A stretch of 64,000 bases of DNA, taken from positions 1,054,001 to 1,118,000 of the forward strand of contig OZ243962.1 of assembly GCA_965214625.1 (NCBI GenBank). Reading direction: 5' to 3'. Origin of the DNA: G965214625 sp965214625 (GTDB lineage: Bacteria > Pseudomonadota > Gammaproteobacteria > Arenicellales > Poriferihabitantaceae). Both the position numbers and the translations under genes were made by a program. Each line of letters begins with the position of its first letter. Position 1 is the stretch's first letter. Shown piece by piece: positions 58,627 through 64,000 of this stretch. The notes under the pieces were generated by a model. It was not told the DNA's origin. It searched no databases and saw nothing but the letters and a program-made list of their open reading frames with translations.

Positions 58627-59988
58627 ATGCGCTCCGTTACGCTAACCTGCGTTTTTGTTTGCTTCATCCTGTTTGCCGGAACGTCCTCCACCGCTTTCGC
58701 CGAGACATTGCCACTGTCATCTGATCCACCGGCGGGCAATGCAAGAGCGCTGATTGAGCGGGGGCAGTTCACCGAGGCGCTGGCGGTCTTGCGTCCGCTG
58801 GCACTCAACCATCCGGACCGAACGGATGTGCTGTTTCTGGTCGGTCTGGCCACACTCGGCGTTGCGCAACGCCCGGAAACACCCGCATCGAACCGAACCG
58901 GGTTGCTTGATGAGGCCATCGCGGCGTTTCACACCATTCTGATCGACCGGCCGGAGCTGGTGCGGGTGCGTCTGGAGCTGGCGCGCGCATTCTTTCTCAA
59001 GGGCGAGGATGCCTTATCGCGCAAGCATTTCGATCGCGTGCTGGCCGGCGAGCCGTCCTCGGCGATCGTTGCCAACGTGCAGCGTTTTATCGAGGCTATG
59101 CGCGCACGTCGGCGCTGGAGCGGCTATTTCGGCGTGATGTTAGCGCCGGATAGCAACATCAATGCGGCTTCCGATGCCGGGACCATCTATGTTTACGGTC
59201 TGCCGTTTCGGCGCGACGCGGACTCGGGTGCGCGCACGGGCCTGGGTGTTGTGTTATGGGGTGGCGGCGAGTATCAGCATCCGTTGAGCCATCGGCTGCG
59301 ACTGCGGACGGGGACCAACATCACGCTCAGGGAATATGGCGGACGGGACTTCGACCAGACTGCGCTGTCGGTTTATGCCGGGCCGCGCTGGCTGGTCGGC
59401 CGGTCGACGGAGACCAGTGTGCTTGGCAGCGTTCGTCGTCGCTGGGCAGCCAGCCAGCAGTATTCGCGCGAGCAGGGAGCCCGGGTTGAGACAGCCCATC
59501 GGTTCTCCGGGCGCCTGGTTGGCCATGGGTGGGTGTCCTGGCATCAACGGGACTTCGACCGGGACAAGCATCTGGAGGGCTCTCACACCGCGCTGTCCCT
59601 GAGCCTGCGTTGGCAAGCGACGCCAACGATGCAGACCCATGCGCAGGCTGGCTATGCGAAGGAGCAAACCGAATCAATCATATGGCGAAACGCCAGCAAG
59701 TGGCTACGGCTCGGTGCCGCCTTCGCGTTGCCGCGAGGCTTCACCGTGGGGGGGAGCACCGAGTGGCTGTGGACCGATTACCAGGGTGATTGGGCGCCGT
59801 TTACGCTGGACGGCAGCCCTCGCGCGGACCGCACATGGATTCTCCGAACCTCGGTATTCAACCGCGCATTGACGGTCTTCGGCTTCAGCCCGAAGCTCGC
59901 GCTGGTCAGTGAAGTACGACAATCTACCGCCCAGCTTCACGATTACAGGAGAAACCGTGCAGAACTGCAGTTTGTGCGTCAGTTCTGA
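58627..59988 (+). CDS. Slam-like surface lipoprotein assembly modifier (DUF560)
   Basis: This 453-aa outer-membrane protein has a signal peptide (about 1-25, STAFA). An N-terminal TPR-like helical domain follows (about 35-150, ARALIERGQFTEALAVLRPLALNHPDRTDVLF). The C-terminal beta barrel (about 155-453) has alternating hydrophobic strands and ends with phenylalanine (QFVRQF). This architecture is that of Slam, the type XI secretion translocon that moves lipoproteins and some soluble proteins across the outer membrane. The likely client is the neighbouring RTX protein, by position only. An ATG three codons upstream is an alternative start. Confidence 0.7.
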   Translation: MRSVTLTCVFVCFILFAGTSSTAFAETLPLSSDPPAGNARALIERGQFTEALAVLRPLALNHPDRTDVLFLVGLATLGVAQRPETPASNRTGLLDEAIAAFHTILIDRPELVRVRLELARAFFLKGEDALSRKHFDRVLAGEPSSAIVANVQRFIEAMRARRRWSGYFGVMLAPDSNINAASDAGTIYVYGLPFRRDADSGARTGLGVVLWGGGEYQHPLSHRLRLRTGTNITLREYGGRDFDQTALSVYAGPRWLVGRSTETSVLGSVRRRWAASQQYSREQGARVETAHRFSGRLVGHGWVSWHQRDFDRDKHLEGSHTALSLSLRWQATPTMQTHAQAGYAKEQTESIIWRNASKWLRLGAAFALPRGFTVGGSTEWLWTDYQGDWAPFTLDGSPRADRTWILRTSVFNRALTVFGFSPKLALVSEVRQSTAQLHDYRRNRAELQFVRQF

Positions 59989-60021
59989 GGACTCAGTTCT
60001 GAGGACTCGTTCTAAGGACTC
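59981..60021. repeat. 14-bp tandem repeat over the end of the Slam-like gene
   Basis: AGTTCTGAGGACTC is present twice in tandem (59981-60008), followed by a third copy with one deletion and one change (60009-60021). The first unit overlaps the stop codon. It may be a slippage-prone tract. Confidence 0.75.
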
Positions 60022-60087
60022 GATTACTTTGTTCTTATCTTCGATTATAGTAATGTACCTTCCATTTAACGCCCTCCGTAAATTTCA

Positions 60088-61107
60088 ATGCCAGACAAGA
60101 TAGTTGACCTGCGAAGTGATACCGTCACGCAGCCCTGTGACGGTATGAAGGCTGCCATGATGGCCGCCAGACTCGGTGATGATGTCTATGAGGAGGATCC
60201 GACTGCGATTGCCCTTCAAGAGACGCTGGCACGGATGACCCATAAACAGGCGGCGCTGTTTTTCCCATCCGGCACCCAGAGCAATCTGGCTGCCCTGTTG
60301 AGTCACTGTCAACGAGGGGACGAATACATTGTCGGCCAAAATGCGCATACCTACAAATATGAAGGGGGCGGCGCTGCCGTACTGGGCAGCATCCAGCCAC
60401 AACCTATCGAGCACCAGCCTGACGGGACCATCGACCTGGCCAAGGTGGAACAGGCCATCAAGGCGGACGATTTCCATTTTGCCAGAACACGACTGCTTGC
60501 CCTGGAAAACACCATTGGTGGCCGGGTTATTCCCCTGGACTACATCCAAGAGGCAAAACAGCTGGCCCGATCACATGACCTGGGATTGCATCTGGACGGT
60601 GCCCGGGTTTTTAATGCCGCCGTCGAACTGGATATCGATGTCTGCGAGATCACCGAGCCTTTCGACTCAATTTCAATCTGCCTGTCCAAGGGACTGGGGG
60701 CCCCGATCGGATCCGTGCTGTGCGGTTCCCGGTCATTGATTGATCAGGCCCGGCGGTGGCGCAAAATGGTGGGCGGTGGCATGCGTCAGGTCGGCCTGCT
60801 GGCCGCAGCCGGATTGTTTGCATTGGAACACAATGTCAGTCGGCTGAAGGAAGACCATCAACTCGCCCGTTACCTGGCGGACAAATTGCGGCATATCGAA
60901 CACCTTGATCTCGTCGACGGTCAAGCCCATACCAACATGCTTTTTGTGAATCTGAAGGACGGGCGACAGGATGCCTTTTTGGCGTATGGCGCAGAAAATG
61001 GCATCCTGTTTGGTGGACGAAACCCCCTCCGTATGGTCACTCACAAGCAACTCGACAAGACGGATATTGATCACGCGGTCAACATTTTGACGGGTTTTTT
61101 TACCTAG
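60088..61107 (+). CDS. ltaE: Low-specificity L-threonine aldolase
   Basis: This 339-aa PLP enzyme cleaves L-threonine/L-allo-threonine to glycine and acetaldehyde. The N-terminal VDLRSDTVTQP is the family signature. The PLP lysine sits in SICLSKGLGAPIGSVLCG, and HLDGARVFNAA is also conserved. It fits the tetrameric aldolase family. It stands alone by spacing. Confidence 0.92.
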   Translation: MPDKIVDLRSDTVTQPCDGMKAAMMAARLGDDVYEEDPTAIALQETLARMTHKQAALFFPSGTQSNLAALLSHCQRGDEYIVGQNAHTYKYEGGGAAVLGSIQPQPIEHQPDGTIDLAKVEQAIKADDFHFARTRLLALENTIGGRVIPLDYIQEAKQLARSHDLGLHLDGARVFNAAVELDIDVCEITEPFDSISICLSKGLGAPIGSVLCGSRSLIDQARRWRKMVGGGMRQVGLLAAAGLFALEHNVSRLKEDHQLARYLADKLRHIEHLDLVDGQAHTNMLFVNLKDGRQDAFLAYGAENGILFGGRNPLRMVTHKQLDKTDIDHAVNILTGFFT

Positions 61108-61354
61108 CGCTTTTCACAATGCTGTGATCCAAACCAGCCAAACTGACCGTGCTTCGCCGATCCTTTGCCCAATATCCCGCGCTGGTTGTGAGCGTCCTCT
61201 TTAAGCGTGATAGCCGATCCTGGCCTCGACATCCTGATCGATCTCGGTGCCGGCCGTGGTCAGTTCGCCCGTTCAACGACAGACCAAATAAAATAGAAAT
61301 CGGGCCCGAAAACAACGTAGACTATGCCCTGTCATTGTACCCGGAATGCACCGC

Positions 61355-63070
61355 ATGAGAGCCTCGCAACAACTGTTAGCCACACTCAAAGAAACACCTG
61401 CTGATGCAGAAATCATTAGTCACCAACTGATGCTGCGAGCTGGATTGATCCGAAGATTGGCAGCCGGCATCTACAGCTGGTTACCGCTCGGTGTCAGGGT
61501 GCTGCGGAAAATTGAGGCGATCATCCGAGAGGAAATGAATCGTTCTGGTGCCCAGGAGGTGTTGCTGCCCGGTGTTCAACCGGCTGAGTTGTGGCAGGAG
61601 TCCGGCCGCTGGGAACAGTACGGACCGGAATTGCTGCGCCTGAAGGATCGCCATCAACGGGATTTTTGCCTGGGACCGACCCATGAAGAAGTAATCACCT
61701 TGCTGGTGAAAAACGAAATTCGCAGCTATCGTCAGCTACCTGCAAACTTTTATCAGATACAGACCAAGTTCCGGGATGAAATCAGGCCCCGCTTCGGTAT
61801 TATGCGGGGCCGGGAATTCATCATGAAGGATGCCTACTCCTTTCATACCAGCCACCAGTCGCTGGCGGAGACCTACCGCGTCATGTACCAGACCTATTCG
61901 ACGATTTTTGACCGGCTTGGCTTGAAATACCGTGCCGTGGTGGCCGACAATGGCAGTATTGGCGGAGATGCCTCGCATGAATTCCATGTGCTCGCCGACT
62001 CGGGCGAAGATGTCATCGCCTTTTCCGACACGGGTGACTATGCCGCCAATATTGAATTGGCAGAAACAGTGCCGCCACAGGAAAAACGACCGGAACCGAC
62101 GCAGGCAATGCGCCTGGTCGACACCCCGAACGTAAAAACCATCAAGGCGCTGGTCGAACAGCATGGCCTGCCTATTGAGAAAACGATCAAGACACTGATC
62201 GTCAGGGCCGCAGGCGACGATGAACACCCGCTGGTGGCATTGCTGATCCGGGGAGATCATCAGCTCAATGCCATCAAGGCCGCAAGATTGCCTGGGGTGG
62301 CCAGTCCACTGGTACTGGCAGATGAGTCCGAGATCCGCCAGGCGATCGGTGCCGGTCCCGGTTCATTGGGCCCGGTCAACCTGCCGATTCCATTTGTGGT
62401 TGACCGGTCTGTTGCCGTGATGTCGGATTTCGGCGCAGGGGCCAATATTGAAGGGAAACATTATTTCGGCATCAATTGGCATCGCGACCTGGTACTCGGA
62501 GAAGTGGCTGATATCCGCAATATCACTGAAGAGGATCCGTGCCCCGATGGCCATGGTCACTTCACGATCGCCCGCGGCATCGAAGTGGGCCATATCTTCC
62601 AGCTCGGCAAAAAATACAGTCAGGCAATGCAGGCCACGGTACTGGATGAAGCAGGCAGCGCAGCGGAAATGTTCATGGGCTGCTATGGCATCGGTGTTAC
62701 CCGGATTATCGCCGCAGCCATCGAACAGAACCATGACGAAAAAGGCATTATCTGGCCGGATGCCATTGCGCCGTACGATGTTGCCATCATTCCAATCGGA
62801 ATGCACAAGTCGGCGAAAATCAAAACCGCCGCCGAACAGCTTCACGATCAGATTGAGCAGGCCGGATTCAGTGTGCTGCTGGACGACCGGGATGAACGGC
62901 CGGGGGTCAAATTTGCCGACATGGAACTCATTGGCATTCCCCATCGGCTGGTGATCGGAGAGCGCAGTCTTGACACGGGGTTGCTTGAATACCGACATCG
63001 CGCCACCGGGGAGAAACGGGACATTGAAACAGATTGTTTCATCAAGGTACTGCAGGAACTCAGGTCATGA
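61355..63070 (+). CDS. proS: Prolyl-tRNA synthetase, bacterial type
   Basis: This class II synthetase of about 571 aa starts MRASQQLLATLKETPADAEII, aligning with the E. coli start. Motif 2 includes CLGPTHEEVIT with FRDEIRPRFGIMRGREF. The INS/YbaK-like editing insertion is about 225-400. The C-terminal anticodon domain ends near 570. Motif 3 GCYGIGVTRIIAAAIEQ is intact. The upstream ATG at 61346 is three codons earlier and lacks a better ribosome site. It charges tRNA-Pro. Confidence 0.96.
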   Translation: MRASQQLLATLKETPADAEIISHQLMLRAGLIRRLAAGIYSWLPLGVRVLRKIEAIIREEMNRSGAQEVLLPGVQPAELWQESGRWEQYGPELLRLKDRHQRDFCLGPTHEEVITLLVKNEIRSYRQLPANFYQIQTKFRDEIRPRFGIMRGREFIMKDAYSFHTSHQSLAETYRVMYQTYSTIFDRLGLKYRAVVADNGSIGGDASHEFHVLADSGEDVIAFSDTGDYAANIELAETVPPQEKRPEPTQAMRLVDTPNVKTIKALVEQHGLPIEKTIKTLIVRAAGDDEHPLVALLIRGDHQLNAIKAARLPGVASPLVLADESEIRQAIGAGPGSLGPVNLPIPFVVDRSVAVMSDFGAGANIEGKHYFGINWHRDLVLGEVADIRNITEEDPCPDGHGHFTIARGIEVGHIFQLGKKYSQAMQATVLDEAGSAAEMFMGCYGIGVTRIIAAAIEQNHDEKGIIWPDAIAPYDVAIIPIGMHKSAKIKTAAEQLHDQIEQAGFSVLLDDRDERPGVKFADMELIGIPHRLVIGERSLDTGLLEYRHRATGEKRDIETDCFIKVLQELRS

Positions 63071-63270
63071 CCGGTTCCGCCGCCTTCGGATTTTTGCCCC
63101 GGTGGCCCAGGTGATGCCCCGTTTTGTCAGGCGGCACCTTGATGCCCTTGCCGGGGGCCCGATCACCCCAGGACAGGCTGAACGGTCTTGGCCCACTGTG
63201 ACAGATAATCCGTTCAGACCGACATGAACAGTGGTTCCCTGTTTCACCCGTCAACCGCAAAAAAATCCTT

Positions 63271-63371
63271 CCCAATGGGTAAAACTGCTATAATGGAGCC
63301 TTATTCAGCGGCCTATGAGTTGGTTTGCCGCAAATTTATTCTAACTGCCGCCATACGGTGGCATTTTTTTG
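63271..63371 (+). promoter_or_regulatory. Cold-shock leader with promoter and intrinsic terminator
   Basis: A consensus TATAAT with an upstream TG (extended -10; near 63289-63294) is the likely promoter. GCGGC (63308-63312) can pair with GCCGC at 63327-63331, or with GCCGC inside the next stem. The second stem TGCCGCC (63346-63352) pairs with GGTGGCA (63357-63363) and is followed by seven T (63364-63370), an intrinsic terminator ending 14 bp before the start codon. The two foldings are mutually exclusive. The upstream part (63071-63270) shows no gene. Confidence 0.65.
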
Positions 63372-63384
63372 TATGAGGTCGAAT

Positions 63385-63597
63385 ATGTCAGGTGCAGTGG
63401 AAACCGGAACCGTGAAATGGTTTAACGATGCCAAAGGTTTTGGGTTTATTAAAAGAAAGGGAGAGCCGGATGTATTTGTCCACTACCGGGCCATCAACGG
63501 TGAAGGCCGCAGAACCTTGACCGAAGGGCAACAGGTCACGTTCAGCGTGACCCATGGCGCAAAAGGCCCTCAAGCAGACAACGTCACCCCCCTGTAG
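63385..63597 (+). CDS. Cold-shock domain protein
   Basis: This 70-aa CspA-like RNA/DNA chaperone has RNP-1 KGFGFI and an RNP-2-like VFVHY. It starts MSGAVETGTVKWFNDAKG with GAGG six bases upstream. An upstream in-frame ATG at 63373 would add four residues and lies against the terminator tail. It is likely to melt structured RNA. Expression may depend on read-through of the leader terminator. Confidence 0.93.
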   Translation: MSGAVETGTVKWFNDAKGFGFIKRKGEPDVFVHYRAINGEGRRTLTEGQQVTFSVTHGAKGPQADNVTPL

Positions 63598-63839
63598 CGA
63601 GGGAAGCGACAGGCCGGCTGTCGACCGGTCAATACCCACTGCGTGCAGTGCCGTCCTTGCCTGCAACTCCCCGACAACCCCAAGACGGTTTGCTCAAAAC
63701 GTGCATCACAAACAATCGAACTCTCCCTTATCAGACCGGTCAGCAAGGGGGCGTTGATGCGCCGTTTCATTTTGCCGTCCTGATTTTCAATGATCCCCTT
63801 GGTCTGATACATCGTAATGCCACTGTCACTGAAAGAATA

Positions 63840-64000
63840 CGGCGCTATCTGGGATGATCACGGAATGGGCGAGCAATCAGTGACCGTGACCCTGTCTCAA
63901 ACAAAGCGCCGGCTTGCGAATCGGTCATCATGCTGATAAATCTCGACAATCTGAGTACGGCGCAAACGTACTTCACAATGACCCAGACCGTCATTCCAAG
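63840..64000 (-). pseudogene. Fragment of an IS21-type transposase (IstA) C-terminus
   Basis: The minus-strand reading from the window edge gives HCEVRLRRTQIVEIYQHDDR and then FAS. It resembles the IstA C-terminal strand region with pattern V-R-L-x-x-x-x-V-E-x-x-x-x-x-R-x-A-S. It stops at 63897-63899. A further frame (VTVTDCSPIP then stop, then SSQ) continues the family pattern faintly, so decay is likely. The remainder lies outside the window. Confidence 0.4.

Noticed and set aside
59981..60021. CRISPR-like short repeats
   Set aside because: The units are directly tandem, without spacers, and only three copies exist. No CRISPR array was seen anywhere in the window.

Overview
The window looks like chromosome from a mid-GC gammaproteobacterium, probably aquatic or marine. 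The evidence is the gene set and local gene orders typical of that class: tyrS / M23 peptidase / anmK, a DUF2782 gene next to polA, AceK, MsrPQ, and a 16S-Ile-Ala-23S-5S rRNA operon. No database search was possible. Family names come from motifs and remembered family sequences.

Layout. 0-14 kb: a tRNA-Met(CAT) with its own strong promoter, a taurine:pyruvate-type aminotransferase, uvrD, a small conserved protein, a response regulator/histidine kinase pair resembling the proteobacterial dedicated sortase regulators (no sortase in the window), a DUF2782 gene, polA, cfa and a metallo-beta-lactamase-fold hydrolase. 14-20 kb: a complete rRNA operon on the minus strand with promoter, boxA/boxB leader, tRNA-Ile, tRNA-Ala and an intrinsic terminator. 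20-31.6 kb: housekeeping genes (tyrS, M23 peptidase, anmK; then minus-strand midA-uppP-ATPase-metA; then plus-strand pteridine reductase, SDR protein, dsbB, uracil-DNA glycosylase).

31.6-34.5 kb is a degraded accessory patch, GC-richer by eye. It holds a broken AAA/PD-(D/E)XK-type gene, a small lipoprotein, an orphan sugar-binding protein and an internally deleted phage-type integrase. Further decay appears at 38.9-39.4 kb (ISNCY-type transposase remnant), 47.5 kb (antitoxin with an internal stop), 58.3-58.5 kb (remnant of an aminoacyl-tRNA:protein transferase) and at the right edge (IS21 IstA-like remnant).

39.4-47.4 kb is the most interesting part. A minus-strand operon encodes a tripartite tricarboxylate transporter (tctC-tctB-tctA), a GntR/FCD regulator, a ThDP enzyme resembling 2-hydroxyacyl-CoA lyase, a formyl-CoA transferase very like Frc, and a formyltransferase resembling the 10-formyl-THF hydrolase domain of ALDH1L1. 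A 24-bp near-perfect palindrome lies at the predicted start of transcription. The genes fit a pathway in which a 2-hydroxy acid is imported, activated with CoA from formyl-CoA, and cleaved to an aldehyde plus formyl-CoA. This is inference.

47.5-57 kb carries a damaged vapBC pair, a divergent succinyl-CoA-synthetase-like pair, a quinone oxidoreductase, an FAH-family hydrolase, aceK and msrPQ. 57-60 kb has an RTX-repeat protein with an N-terminal signal peptide and a Slam-like (DUF560) outer-membrane protein. The right end holds ltaE, proS and a cold-shock gene whose leader carries an intrinsic terminator just before the start codon.
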